DNA of 64,000 nucleotides from Streptosporangiaceae bacterium NEAU-GS5 (GCA_017592665.1 JAGFNW010000015.1:147484-211483), one strand, 5' to 3'. Positions 10,486-20,308 are shown, counted from the stretch's first letter. Numbers and translations are program-made. The notes: generated by a model not told the origin, from the letters alone.

Positions 10486-13400
10486 TCGATGGCCGCCGCC
10501 CGGTCGAGTGCGGCGCCCTTGGCGTACGCCGACGCGAACCCTTCGTCCCCGAGCGCCGCGCGCAACGCGCCGGTCAGCCGCACCACATCGGGGTCGAAGG
10601 GATCGGCCACGCCGCGCAGTTGCTGGCTCGCGCCCAGCGTCTGCGCGGCGTGTTCGTGCCTGCCGAGCGCGGCCAGCCGGGCCGCCGCGAAGATCGCCAC
10701 CTTGGCCAGCACCGGCATGTCCATGGCCGCGAGCGCATGACCGGCCGCGTCGGTCACCATGTCGCCCGTGGCGTCCAGATCGCCCCGTTCGACCAGCACG
10801 AACCCCTCGGCGACCAGCAGGATCGACAGGAACTGCGGCCCGATGAGGGTGGCTTCGGCCAACGAGGTGCGGGCCATGGCGTTCTGCCGGGCCGCCTCGT
10901 CCAGATCGCCGTTGTGCCGGGCCAGATCGGCCAGGCCCATCCGGGCGAACGACACATCGCGCGCCGTCCACTGCTCCGAGTCGGATTCGGCGATGGCCAG
11001 GAACTCGGTCCGCGCGTTCGCCTCGTCGCCGGCCCTGGCGCGCGCCGTCGCCAGCCAGATCCGCTGCTGGGATGCTGAGAAGTCCGGATTGAGCTGGCGG
11101 ATGAGCCCGATCGCCTCCTCCAGATCGGCGATCACCGCCCCGAAATCGCCGTAAGGGGTGCTGCCCTCGGCGAGCGCCGTGAGCGCGTTGGCCAGCCCCC
11201 ACCGCTCGCCCACCGCGCGGAAGCCCCTGATCGCGATGGCCAGATCGGCGCGCATGCCGGGGAGGTCGCCGTCGTTCTCCTTCAGATGGGCGCTGAAGAG
11301 CTGGAGCATGGCCCGGATCCATGGGTCGGTCGTCACGGCCAGCCGCCGCTCGATCGCGATCCTGCCCTGCGCGGAGTCGTCGGAGAACAGGGCCAGCGCG
11401 ACCGGCGCGATGATCAGCAGCGGGTGGGAGACCTCGCCCTCGGTGGCCTCGATCGTCTCCTTCATCTTCTCGGTGACCGCCGCCATGCTGTCCATCCCCT
11501 CCTCCAGCGCCTGGCCGACGAGGTTGAACAGCGTGACGATCGTGCGCCCCGGCTCCGGCGCCTCTCCGGGAACGGAGATGGCGACCTGGAACCAGGCCAG
11601 CGACTCGACCTGACGCCCTGAGATCATCCAGAACAGGCTGAGCGCCGCGGCCAGCCGGATCGCCGTCTCGGCGTCTTCGGCGCGGGCCGCGTTGTGCAGC
11701 GCGCCGAGCAGGTTGTCGTGCTCGGCGCTGAGGCGGGCGATCCATTCCAGCTGATCTCTGGTACGCAGATGGGGCTCGGCCGTCTCGGCCAGCTCGAGGA
11801 AGTAGGCGGCGTGCGCGGCCCTGGCCGCCTCGAGCTCGCCGGATTCGGCCAGCCGGGTCAGGCCGTATTCGCGGATGGTCTCCAGCATCCGGTAGCGCGG
11901 CCCGTCGACCACCTGCACCAGCGACTTGTCCACAAGCGCCGCGAGCAGGTCGAGCGTCCCGCCGAATCGCTCGGCCGTGTCGAGGGTGCACCCCGCGGGG
12001 AACACGGCAAGCCGTTCGGCCAGCCGCCGCTCGTCGTCGTCCAGCAGATCCCAGCTCCAGGCGACCACCGCGCGGAGCGTCTGGTGACGTGCCATGGCCG
12101 TCCGGCTCCCACCCGTGAGCAGCCGGAATCGGTCGTCGAGCCGGGTCGCGACCTGCTCGATCGTGAGCGCACGCAGCCGCGCGGCGGCCAGCTCGATGGC
12201 GAGCGGAAGGCCGTCGAGGCGCCGGCAGATCTCGATCACGTCGGCCGTGTTGGCCTCGGTGAGCGCGAATCCGGGGCGTACGGCCGCGGCCCGGTCGAGG
12301 AAGAGCCGCACGGCGTGGCCGCTCTCGGCCGGTGCTCCCGGGTCCGGCAGCCCGAGCGGCGGCACCGGGCAGAGCGTCTCTCCCCCGATGCCGAGCGGCT
12401 CGCGGCTGGTGGCCAGCACCCGGAGGCGCGGGCAGCGGCCGAGCAGTTCGTCGGCCAGCCGCGCCACGGCCTCCACCAGGTGCTCGCAGTTGTCGAGCAG
12501 CAGCAGCACGTCGTGACCGCTGAACGCCTCGACCATGCGCTCCACCGCGTCGCCGGACGCCGACTCACGGAACGCGTGGGCGCCGAGCGTGCCGAGGGCG
12601 GCCTGCGGCACGTCGGCCGGGTCGACCACCGGCGCCAGCTCGACCAGCCACGCCGGCTCGGCCATCCCGGCCGCGACCGTCACCGCCAGCCGCGTCTTCC
12701 CGGCCCCGCCCGGGCCGACGAGCGTGACCAGCCTGCTGTCCGACAGCTGCGCCGTGATCTGCGCGATCTCGGTCTCCCGCCCGACGAAGCTGGTCAGCGG
12801 CGCGCGGAGATTTCCTCTGGCGCGGCGGCCGCGCCCGTCGTCCGCCGGCGGCGCCTGGGGCTCCTCGGCGCGAAGAATGTCGAGATATGCCTGCTGGAGG
12901 TCGGGGCCGGGATCCACGCCCAGCTCGTCGGCCAGCTGGACCCGGAACTCCTCGAACCTGGTCAGGGCCTCGGCCTGGCGGCCCTCGGCGTAGAGGGCCT
13001 TCATGAGAAGCGCGACCAGCCGCTCGCGCAGCGGATGCCGGGCGACCAGATCGCGGAGCTCGGCGACGGCTCGCCCGCCGAGGGCGAGATCGGCCTCGAC
13101 GCGGTCTTCGGTCGCCGCGAGCCAGGCCTCGTCGAGGCCGGTGACCACGGGATCGGCATACGGCGCGTCGGCCACGTCGGCGAGCGGGCGACCGCGCCAC
13201 AGCCGAAGCGCCTCGGTCAGCGAGGCCGTCGCGGCCCGCGGATCGCCATCGCGAAGCGCGCGCCGCCCTTCGGCGGCGAGACGGGCGAACCGGTGCGCAT
13301 CGACCGCGTCACGCGGCACCTCGAGCCGGTAGCCGGCCGGCGCCGAACGCAGCACGTCCTGCTCGGGCAGGGCCCGGCGCAGCCGCGACACCAGCGACTG

Positions 13401-13589
13401 CAGCGCGTTGACGCGGTCGGCGCGCGTCTGGTCGCCCCACAGCGCCTCGGCCAGCTCGTCGAGCGTGACCACCCGGCCCGCCTCGAGCGCCAGCTTGCCC
13501 AAGAGCGCGCGCAGCCGCGCGCCGGGAACCTGTACGAAGCCCCCGTCGGCGCCCGCCACTTCGAGCGGTCCCAGAATGCTGACGCGCAT
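10467..13589 (-). CDS. AfsR/SARP-family regulator with BTAD, NB-ARC and TPR-like domains
   Basis: From the ATG at 13589 the protein has 1040 residues. Domains in order: an OmpR-type DNA-binding fold (about 1-95, MRVSILGPLEV…), a bacterial transcriptional activation domain (about 98-245), and an NB-ARC/AAA ATPase. The ATPase has P-loop GPGGAGKT and Walker B LLLLDNCEHLV. A long alpha-helical, TPR-like C-terminal half follows. Such proteins are large STAND-type transcription activators in which nucleotide state or a ligand controls DNA binding. It converges on the DrrAB exporter; a role in switching on that exporter is plausible but unproven. No biosynthetic cluster is visible here. Confidence 0.93.
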   Translation of the reverse strand: MRVSILGPLEVAGADGGFVQVPGARLRALLGKLALEAGRVVTLDELAEALWGDQTRADRVNALQSLVSRLRRALPEQDVLRSAPAGYRLEVPRDAVDAHRFARLAAEGRRALRDGDPRAATASLTEALRLWRGRPLADVADAPYADPVVTGLDEAWLAATEDRVEADLALGGRAVAELRDLVARHPLRERLVALLMKALYAEGRQAEALTRFEEFRVQLADELGVDPGPDLQQAYLDILRAEEPQAPPADDGRGRRARGNLRAPLTSFVGRETEIAQITAQLSDSRLVTLVGPGGAGKTRLAVTVAAGMAEPAWLVELAPVVDPADVPQAALGTLGAHAFRESASGDAVERMVEAFSGHDVLLLLDNCEHLVEAVARLADELLGRCPRLRVLATSREPLGIGGETLCPVPPLGLPDPGAPAESGHAVRLFLDRAAAVRPGFALTEANTADVIEICRRLDGLPLAIELAAARLRALTIEQVATRLDDRFRLLTGGSRTAMARHQTLRAVVAWSWDLLDDDERRLAERLAVFPAGCTLDTAERFGGTLDLLAALVDKSLVQVVDGPRYRMLETIREYGLTRLAESGELEAARAAHAAYFLELAETAEPHLRTRDQLEWIARLSAEHDNLLGALHNAARAEDAETAIRLAAALSLFWMISGRQVESLAWFQVAISVPGEAPEPGRTIVTLFNLVGQALEEGMDSMAAVTEKMKETIEATEGEVSHPLLIIAPVALALFSDDSAQGRIAIERRLAVTTDPWIRAMLQLFSAHLKENDGDLPGMRADLAIAIRGFRAVGERWGLANALTALAEGSTPYGDFGAVIADLEEAIGLIRQLNPDFSASQQRIWLATARARAGDEANARTEFLAIAESDSEQWTARDVSFARMGLADLARHNGDLDEAARQNAMARTSLAEATLIGPQFLSILLVAEGFVLVERGDLDATGDMVTDAAGHALAAMDMPVLAKVAIFAAARLAALGRHEHAAQTLGASQQLRGVADPFDPDVVRLTGALRAALGDEGFASAYAKGAALDRAAAIDQVRLL

Positions 13590-13645
13590 ACAGCTACTTT
13601 GCCCGCTCCGCCGCGGCAACGCGACCTATCGCGAGCCGTCCCCCT

Positions 13646-16645
13646 TCAGCTGTCGAGATCGGCCTCTGCGAGAAGCAGCGGCACCTTGATGGGATCACGC
13701 AGCAGCGCGGCCACCGCGAGCCGGTCGCCCCACTGCCCCGAAGCCCAGGCCAGGCCTCGGGCAAGGCCGTCTATGCCGGAGGCGTGCACCTTCCCGTCGA
13801 AGAACCGCCAGGTCGCCGACCGGCCGTCGACCAGCAGCTCCTGATGCTCGACGTACGAGAGGGGGGCGCCCGGCAGCAGCGAGCGGACCTGCGGCGGCAC
13901 CGGCTTCTCCGCGCCCGTCGACGTGACCGCGCCCGTCACGATCTCGCCCACGAGGGGCAGGTCGAGGATTTCGGACAGCGCCTCCGCCAGGTCGAACGGC
14001 GCCAGCACGAGCGGCCGATCCTGGACCAGTGGCAGCAGGTCGGGCGCCTCGACGACCACCGGCTGGACCGGCCCCTCGGCCGCGTCGGCGACCACGATGT
14101 CGCCGTTGAGCACCGCGCGCACGGCCTCGGGCGGGCTGACCCGCTCCGGGTCGAGCCCGGCGAACGCGATCCAGAGCGAGCGCAACTGGGCCCGATCGAC
14201 CTCGAGCATCGGGTCGGCCAGCAGGTCGAGCAGCTCCTCGGGGCCGCCGTGCGAGGCCAGCAGGTCGGCGAGGGTGGACCGGACGCCGATCAGCTTCAGC
14301 GCGGCTTCGTCGATGCCCGTGGGGGCGTCGCCGTAGAGGCCGAAAAGCAGCGGATCGCCGGTCGGCAGCCGCAGCGACGTGGGCGGACGCTCGCCGAGGA
14401 CGGGATGGCGCGACAGCCACCACGACGTGTATGACGGGACCTCGACCACCTCGCCGGCGACGACGACGCGCATCGGCAGCAGGGCCGCCCGCAGGGGCGG
14501 GCGGGTCAGCAGGACGAGCGCGGCCGGCCAGTCGGCGACGTATTCGAGGTCGCGCACCGCGCTGAACTCTCTGATCACCGGCGGCACGTCGTGCTCGGGC
14601 AGCAGGTCGAGCACGGCCTCGAGCCACTCGTATTCGAGGTCGAGATCGTGGTCGCATTCTTCGGCGTCGAGCAGCACGTCGGTGTCGTTGACGACCGCGA
14701 AGCCGTCGAGCACCCCGGCCGCGGCCAGGACGTGCGCCCCGTAGCGGTCGACCAGGTCGCCGGCCGCGAAGGGCGCGTCCTGGTCGATGAGCTTGGCCAG
14801 CTCGCCGCCCTCGAGGAGCAGGTCTCCCGCCGCGTACAGCTCGCCGTCGGAGCCGCGCAGCGCCAGCTCGGCCAGCCAGGGGGCCTCGCCCGCGGTCAGC
14901 CCGGCCGCGTCGACGAGAGCCAGCACGGCCTGCGCCACCGGCTCCGGGTCGGCGCTCTCCATCGACTCGGTCACCGCGGCGTGGGTCAGCGGGTCGTCCA
15001 GAACCGCACGCGGAGTGGCCTCGGCCGCGCCGAGCCGCAGCAGGAGCGGGTGCGCGGCGTCCGCGTGCACGATCCGCAGGCCGAGGGGCGCGAGGACGGC
15101 CGGATCCAGGCTCTTGCCGTCTTCGGTCAAGACCAGGGTGCCCCGCGGGCCGCGGACGAGGCGCCCGTCGGCGAGCGGCACCGGGATGGCGCCGATCGCC
15201 TCGGGATCGTCGCCGGGCAGCACCGCGTAAAGCGCACGCCACCAGGAAGGATCCCTGTCGCGTACGGCATCGCCGGACAGCATGTCGACCACGTCGGCCA
15301 GATCGACCCGCCGGACGCCCAGCGTGGCGAGCGCCGGGTGCCGCGGCGGCCACCCGCCCGGCAGCAGCCCCGGCACCATGTCGGCCACGATGGCGAGGAA
15401 CTCGGCCGGCGCGTCGACGACCCGCGCCTGGCGGCCCGGGATGATCCATTCGCCGTCTTCGCCGGTCGCGTAGTCGTCGGGGGCGTCTTCCGGGGGCGAG
15501 AGCGCGGGCAGCAGAGGCGCGTCGGGAAGGCGGCGCAGGATGGCGCGGCGGATGTGGGCGTCGAGCTCGCCCTTGCCCATGAGGCCGGGGACGAGGTCGA
15601 GCAGCCGGGGCGTGCGCGGCAGACCGGACAGCAGCTCCACGTAGGCGTCGGCCACACGCTCGACCAGGAAGTCGGTGAGCGGGCCGGGCGAGACGTGGCG
15701 GCGGTCGGTGGCGAGCGGGAACGAGGCGATGAGCAGCGCGGGCATGTCGAGCGGCTCGTCGCTCGGGGTCGGCGCGTGCACGACGGGCGGCACGTCCTTG
15801 GGCAGCGACAGCGACGCCGGCACGGCCCACTTCACCTGCCAATATGGCCGGGAACGCTCCTCGGTCGGCCGATCGGCGAACAGCGCCGTCACCTGTTCGG
15901 GCGTGAACGTGCCGGAGGCCGTCACCTCCTGCCAGCCCTCGGCCGTCACCGTGCGCGTCTGGCCGTCGACCTCGATCTCGATCAGCGCGAGGGCGGACAT
16001 GGCGAGCGGCAGCGCCGAATCGGTCTCGTCGAGCATCTGCCGCACGGCCGCCTCGGCGGCCGAGTCGCGCAACGGAAGCCGGACGAGCGTGTCGAAGCCC
16101 TCGGGGACGGTCAGATCGGACTCAGCGAACGGCAGCCGCAACAGCGGCACATGCCCGGCCCGCCGAACCAGCTCCCCCGCCAGCTCCGGCCGGGCCGCCA
16201 CCGCCGCGGTCGTATCCTCCCGCGACCACCGCACCCCGCTCTGGCCGGCGCCCACGCGCGAGACGATCGCGGGCTCGTCGCTCACTGAGACCACGGCCGC
16301 GAATCCCACGCCGAACCGGCCGACCGCGCCCATTTCGTCTTTCTTGCCGGACACGCGGAGCGTGGACAACCCTTCGACGCCCGCGGCATCGAGCGGGGCT
16401 CCCGTGTTGGCGGCGTAGAGCACCCCGTCACGCAGGGTCAGCAGCAGCCGTCCGGGCACGCCGGCACGCAGCGCGGCGTCCGCCGCGTTCTGCGCGAGCT
16501 CGACCACCAGTCGGTCGCGATAGCCGCCGAGCGCGAAATCCTCCTCGGCGTTGGCGTCCTCGCGAAAGCGCGCAGGCGAAGCCGTCCACGCCGCGAGGAC
16601 TGTCTCACGCATACGCTCGGTGCCGAAGGCATCCATCAAACCCAA
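13646..16645 (-). CDS. sacsin N-terminal-like (HSP90-type GHKL) ATPase protein
   Basis: The 999-residue protein starts with a GHKL ATPase domain. It shows the N-box Glu49-Leu-Ala-Gln-Asn53 and a nucleotide lid/G-box VGRFGVGFAAV at about residues 107-117, as in HSP90 and in the sacsin repeat ATPase domain. The remaining ~750 residues are acidic, Leu/Pro-rich and without a recognised catalytic motif. Homologues of this architecture are found in many actinobacteria as 'Hsp90-like' proteins of unknown client. It may share transcription with the DUF3027 gene upstream, 32 nt away. Confidence 0.82.
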   Translation of the reverse strand: MGLMDAFGTERMRETVLAAWTASPARFREDANAEEDFALGGYRDRLVVELAQNAADAALRAGVPGRLLLTLRDGVLYAANTGAPLDAAGVEGLSTLRVSGKKDEMGAVGRFGVGFAAVVSVSDEPAIVSRVGAGQSGVRWSREDTTAAVAARPELAGELVRRAGHVPLLRLPFAESDLTVPEGFDTLVRLPLRDSAAEAAVRQMLDETDSALPLAMSALALIEIEVDGQTRTVTAEGWQEVTASGTFTPEQVTALFADRPTEERSRPYWQVKWAVPASLSLPKDVPPVVHAPTPSDEPLDMPALLIASFPLATDRRHVSPGPLTDFLVERVADAYVELLSGLPRTPRLLDLVPGLMGKGELDAHIRRAILRRLPDAPLLPALSPPEDAPDDYATGEDGEWIIPGRQARVVDAPAEFLAIVADMVPGLLPGGWPPRHPALATLGVRRVDLADVVDMLSGDAVRDRDPSWWRALYAVLPGDDPEAIGAIPVPLADGRLVRGPRGTLVLTEDGKSLDPAVLAPLGLRIVHADAAHPLLLRLGAAEATPRAVLDDPLTHAAVTESMESADPEPVAQAVLALVDAAGLTAGEAPWLAELALRGSDGELYAAGDLLLEGGELAKLIDQDAPFAAGDLVDRYGAHVLAAAGVLDGFAVVNDTDVLLDAEECDHDLDLEYEWLEAVLDLLPEHDVPPVIREFSAVRDLEYVADWPAALVLLTRPPLRAALLPMRVVVAGEVVEVPSYTSWWLSRHPVLGERPPTSLRLPTGDPLLFGLYGDAPTGIDEAALKLIGVRSTLADLLASHGGPEELLDLLADPMLEVDRAQLRSLWIAFAGLDPERVSPPEAVRAVLNGDIVVADAAEGPVQPVVVEAPDLLPLVQDRPLVLAPFDLAEALSEILDLPLVGEIVTGAVTSTGAEKPVPPQVRSLLPGAPLSYVEHQELLVDGRSATWRFFDGKVHASGIDGLARGLAWASGQWGDRLAVAALLRDPIKVPLLLAEADLDS

Positions 16646-16677
16646 CTCCCGGGGACGCGAACACGGGCCTCGGTAGG

Positions 16678-17592
16678 TTACTGCCCCTCGCCGGACTCGG
16701 TGGTCTCGTCGACCGGCGTCGTGGGCGGCGCGGGATCGGGAACCGGAGCGGGGGTGGCATCCGTGTCAGAGACCGAGGCGGGGTCGGACGCGTCGGCGGG
16801 GGCGGGGATCGAATGGGGGGCGGAGTGGGGGTCGTCGTCGACGGGGATGGTGTCGTAGCCGAGGTCGTCGAGGATGGGGGGGACCTGGTCGGCGACCATG
16901 GGCGGGGCGGTGGTGGCCTCGGAGTGGGCGCCGCAGCCGTGGTCGGCGGCGACCACGCGCCCGTCGTCCGGAGCGTACTCATTGGCGCAGACGCCGAAGC
17001 CGATCCGCAGGGCGCCCGCGAGCGGCCAGTAGAAGCCGCAGGTCGAGCACTGGGCGGGCGCGGCCTGCGCGAGCGGCGTGCCCGGGCCCGATTCGCCCGC
17101 GTGCCAGCGACGCACGGCGAGGTCGCGGCCGATGGCCGACAGCACGCGCGCCCGGCCCAGGCCGAACTCGAAGATCATCTGCTGGTCGGTGTCCTCACCG
17201 GTCTCGGTGAAGCCGGGCGCCAGCCGGTCGTCGTCGGCCTCGGTGGGAAGCAGATCGCCGACGCCGAGGTCGCCGGGGCGCAGCCGCTGACTCCACGGGA
17301 CCCAGGACGGCGCGAGCAGCGCGCCCACCCCGGGCAGCATCACGGTCTCCGACACCGTGACATTGCGGGCGCGCGACGCCCGGGTCACGGTGATCGCCCA
17401 GCGCCAGCCGTGATAGGCAGGGTCGAGGCAGGCGAAATAGTGGGTGACGATCCGCTCGCCCTCGCCCTCGAATCCCAGATGCTCGCCCACCTCGCCCGGG
17501 CGGGCGATATTCTCGGCGGCCCTGCGGGCCGGCTCGACGGCCGCGGCGCAGGCCTCGTCGGCGGCGACATTACGGGTTCGGGTGCGGGTCAC
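16678..17592 (-). CDS. DUF3027-family protein
   Basis: The 304-residue protein has the conserved DUF3027 core (about residues 10-230). Core segments are HYFACLDPAYHGWRWAITVTRA, LAPSWVPWSQRLRPGDLGVGDLLP and the Cys-containing region CSTCGFYWPLAG…GVCANEYAPDDGRVV…HGCGAHSE, which could bind a metal. A disordered Pro/Asp/Thr tail follows. Function is unknown. It diverges from an MFS gene at 17672. The same DUF3027–MFS pairing occurs in M. tuberculosis (Rv0877/Rv0876c, from memory), so the pairing is ancient. Confidence 0.88.
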   Translation of the reverse strand: MTRTRTRNVAADEACAAAVEPARRAAENIARPGEVGEHLGFEGEGERIVTHYFACLDPAYHGWRWAITVTRASRARNVTVSETVMLPGVGALLAPSWVPWSQRLRPGDLGVGDLLPTEADDDRLAPGFTETGEDTDQQMIFEFGLGRARVLSAIGRDLAVRRWHAGESGPGTPLAQAAPAQCSTCGFYWPLAGALRIGFGVCANEYAPDDGRVVAADHGCGAHSEATTAPPMVADQVPPILDDLGYDTIPVDDDPHSAPHSIPAPADASDPASVSDTDATPAPVPDPAPPTTPVDETTESGEGQ

Positions 17593-17671
17593 ACTCTATT
17601 TTCACCCACGCCAAGAGCGGACAGCACGCGCGTCGGGCGGTATGACTGGAAACGGAAGGGAGTCGATACCT

Positions 17672-19069
17672 GTGGCAGGGGGACTTCGGCGGACGGGGCG
17701 GGCGTTCGCCCAGACAGGGCGGGTGGTCGCACGGACCGGCCGGGGTGCGGTGCGCACCACACGCCGCATGGGCGGGGGGGCCGTACGCACAGGGCGGTTC
17801 GTCGGCCGCGTCACGCGGCGGTTCACCTATGCCCAGGGCGCGGGCCGCACCGGTCTGGGCCGGCTGATCGAGATCAGCGCCATGCACAGCGCGGGAGACG
17901 CGCTCGTCACGGTGTCGCTGGCCGGGACGCTGTTCCTGGGAACGCCGGTCGGCCAGCCACGCGGGCAGGTGGCGCTCTATCTGATCATCACGATGGTGCC
18001 GTTCACCGTCGTCGCCCCCTTCGTAGGACCAGTGCTCGACCGATTCCGGTCGGGCCGGCGCTACGTGATGGCCGGCACGCTGTTCGCGCGTGGCCTGCTG
18101 TGCTGGGGGATGGCCTCGTCCGTCGTCTACAAGGACACCCTCTCCCTCTTTCCAGCCGCGCTGGCGGTCCTCGTGCTGTCCAAGGCGTACAACGTGTCGC
18201 GCGCCGCGATCATGCCGGTCGTACTGCCCGCTGACAGCACGCTCGTCACGGCCAACGCGCGCGTGACGCTGTTCGCGCTGCTGGCGGCGGGCGGCGCGGC
18301 GGGCGCCGCGGTCGGGCTGACGGTCTGGCTGGGCGCCGAGTGGGTGCTGCGCGCCGCCATGGTCGTGTTCCTCGTATCGGGCGTCATGGCCGTACGGCTG
18401 CCGCGCCACGTGGACTCCCCCGACCCCGAGGATCTGGACGCGCGGCCCATCCGGTCGCTGTTCAATGTCGGCCCGGTCGTGGGCGAGAGCATGCGGGCCA
18501 ACATCGCCATCCGGCTCCAGGGCGGATTCCTGGTCTTCTTCCTGCTCTTCCTCGTCCAGGACGATCATCTGCCCGGCCTCGACCCCAAGGCGGCGCTGGC
18601 CCTTCTCGCGGTGGCGGCGGGCGGCGGCGGACTGCTGGGAGCGGCGGGCGCGTCCTGGGCGCGGTCGCACTCGCCGCAGTTGATCGTGCTGGGCATGCTG
18701 GCGGTGACCATGATCACCACGATCGTCAGCGCGTTCTTCTTCAACGTCTGGACGGCCGTGGGGGTGTCGCTGACCGGCGCGTTCGCGCAGAGCCTGGGCA
18801 AGCTGGCGCTGGACGCGATCGTGCAGCGCGAGATCGGCGAGGAGATCAGGTCGTCCACGTTCGGAGTGGTCGAGTCGGTGCTCCAGCTTGCCTGGGTCTT
18901 CGGCGGGCTGATCGGGGTGCTGATGTCGCTGTTCGCACGCGGGCCGCTGGGGCTGGCCGTGGCCGGGGTGGGCCTCGCCGTCAGCCTGGTCTGGCTCCTG
19001 GTCCGCCGGCGCGTACGGGTGCGGTCACGCGCCCTCGCCCTGCAGGAGCCGGCTCCCAACCCCAACTGA
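17672..19069 (+). CDS. MFS transporter with Arg/Gly-rich N-terminal tail
   Basis: I chose the GTG at 17672 because GGAAGGGAG lies 8 nt upstream; an ATG at 17642 is in frame but poorly placed. The protein is 465 residues. It begins with a ~60-residue basic tail built of loose Arg-Thr-Gly-Arg repeats (RTGRAF, RTGRGAV, RTGRFVG). About 12 membrane helices follow, from RLIEISAMHSAGDALVTVSLAG. It resembles the MFS protein found next to DUF3027 genes across actinobacteria. The substrate is unknown. The tail is cytoplasmic by the positive-inside rule and could bind nucleic acid or acidic lipid. Confidence 0.88.
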   Translation: MAGGLRRTGRAFAQTGRVVARTGRGAVRTTRRMGGGAVRTGRFVGRVTRRFTYAQGAGRTGLGRLIEISAMHSAGDALVTVSLAGTLFLGTPVGQPRGQVALYLIITMVPFTVVAPFVGPVLDRFRSGRRYVMAGTLFARGLLCWGMASSVVYKDTLSLFPAALAVLVLSKAYNVSRAAIMPVVLPADSTLVTANARVTLFALLAAGGAAGAAVGLTVWLGAEWVLRAAMVVFLVSGVMAVRLPRHVDSPDPEDLDARPIRSLFNVGPVVGESMRANIAIRLQGGFLVFFLLFLVQDDHLPGLDPKAALALLAVAAGGGGLLGAAGASWARSHSPQLIVLGMLAVTMITTIVSAFFFNVWTAVGVSLTGAFAQSLGKLALDAIVQREIGEEIRSSTFGVVESVLQLAWVFGGLIGVLMSLFARGPLGLAVAGVGLAVSLVWLLVRRRVRVRSRALALQEPAPNPN

Positions 19070-19082
19070 CGGCGGGCGAAGG

Positions 19083-19484
19083 TCAGCCGTCGATGTCGTC
19101 CGCGACGGCGCGGAGCACCGTGGCCACCTTCTTGCCGTGCACGGCGTCCGGATGCTTGCCCTTCTGATACGACGTGGAGATGTCGTCGAGCAGCTTGATG
19201 AGGTCTTCGACGATCACCACCATCTCGTCCGGCTTCTTCCGCTTCGCCTTGGGCTTCGCGGCGGCCTTGGCGAGGGTCGGCGGTTGTTCCAGGACCCGGA
19301 CGGACAGGGCCTGCTGCCCCTTCCGCCCCTCAGCGACGCCGAACTCGACCTTCTGTCCGGGTTTGAGGATCTCGGTGCCCCTGGGCAGGGCAGAGGAGTG
19401 TACGAATACCTCGCCGCCGTCGTCACGGGTGAGGAAGCCGAACCCCTTGTCGGCGTCATACCACTTGACCTTGCCAGTGGGCAC
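19083..19484 (-). CDS. cold-shock domain protein with C-terminal extension
   Basis: The 133-residue protein has an N-terminal cold-shock domain (residues 1-65) with RNP1 KGFGFLTRDD and RNP2 VFVHSSAL. A basic linker (KPKAKRKKPDE) and a ~55-residue helical domain follow (MVVIVEDLIKLLDDISTSYQKGKHPDAVHGKKVATVLRAVADDIDG). It is twice the length of a classical Csp and matches the CspB-like protein of M. tuberculosis (Rv0871) in architecture. It should bind single-stranded RNA or DNA; the extension probably adds a protein contact. It ends 13 bp from the MFS gene, tail to tail. Confidence 0.9.
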   Translation of the reverse strand: MPTGKVKWYDADKGFGFLTRDDGGEVFVHSSALPRGTEILKPGQKVEFGVAEGRKGQQALSVRVLEQPPTLAKAAAKPKAKRKKPDEMVVIVEDLIKLLDDISTSYQKGKHPDAVHGKKVATVLRAVADDIDG

Positions 19485-19547
19485 AGGGATGACCTCGTTC
19501 AGACTGTCGTGAAAGGAGATGGATGTAGGTTATGCCCACCCGGGGCA

Positions 19548-20171
19548 TCAGTGGACCGCTGGAACTACCCCGAATTCGGCGGCGAACCACGCGGGAAAGC
19601 CCGTCAGATCGGCCAATACGACGTCCGCGCCATAGTCGCGCAGCTCCTCCGCCGGGCAGCCACCTGTGGCGACCGCGACACTGATCGCGCCCGCCGCTCT
19701 GGCGGCGTCGACGTCGGCCACGTGATCTCCGACATACACGGCGCATCCGCCCAGCGCGGCGGCCTTCTCCGCGCCGAAGAGGGAGCCTGTGACCTCGTCC
19801 ACCGGCAGTTCGAGGAAGTCGACCGTACGCCGCGCGTCGGCGAGGCTCTTGCCGGTGACGACCACGGCCCGGCCGCCGGTCTCGCGGACCGCCTCCAGCG
19901 CCGCGTGAGCACCCGGCATGGCCACCGTCACCGGCAGCGCGATCCGCGGATACAGCTCGCGATAGAGGGCCGCCGCAGCGGGGACCTCGGCCGCGGGCAG
20001 CCAGTCGGCGAGCATCTGCTCCAGCGGCGGCCCGATCCTGGAGACGATCGTGGGCACGTCTATGGGCACGCTGAGACTCGGCAGCATCGCGGTGTATACG
20101 GCCGCTATGGCGGCGCGGGTGTCGGCCAAGGTCAGATCCAGATCGAACCCCACCGAAACGCTCGAAGTCAC
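19548..20171 (-). CDS. HAD-family hydrolase (phosphoglycolate-phosphatase-like)
   Basis: The 207-residue protein has HAD motif I Asp10-Leu-Asp12-Leu-Thr14, motif II in VVVTGKS (the usual Thr/Ser plus Lys) and motif IV in YVGDHVADVDAARAAG. A helical cap lies between residues ~20 and 85. It is a cytoplasmic phosphatase of the Gph/PpaX type; the substrate cannot be assigned. It is transcribed away from the TetR gene. Confidence 0.88.
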   Translation of the reverse strand: MTSSVSVGFDLDLTLADTRAAIAAVYTAMLPSLSVPIDVPTIVSRIGPPLEQMLADWLPAAEVPAAAALYRELYPRIALPVTVAMPGAHAALEAVRETGGRAVVVTGKSLADARRTVDFLELPVDEVTGSLFGAEKAAALGGCAVYVGDHVADVDAARAAGAISVAVATGGCPAEELRDYGADVVLADLTGFPAWFAAEFGVVPAVH

Positions 20172-20219
20172 CTTAGACAGGATGCCAAATCCCCGAGTCC
20201 TGCGCGTAATCGTTTTTGC

Positions 20220-20246
20220 GTGTCAGACTGGGTAAGCGCTCACTTA
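20220..20246 (+). promoter_or_regulatory. promoter -10 (CAGACT) with TetR-type operator
   Basis: GTGTCAGACT is followed by the hyphenated palindrome TAAG-CGCTCA-CTTA (20233-20246). It lies 63 bp before the tetR ATG. The AAGCGCT core is typical of TetR operators in actinobacteria, so autoregulation is likely. The same 10-mer and core recur at 40653-40671. Confidence 0.5.
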
Positions 20247-20308
20247 GAGGTCGCGCGGACAGGGCGCGCGTGGCGAGTTACACCCGGAGGTCGAGGCAGG
20301 CTGGCACG

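Noticed and set aside
10467..11991. 930-aa minus-strand frame opposite drrB
   Set aside because: Arg/Gly/Pro-rich shadow of the SARP-family gene and drrB; no domain.
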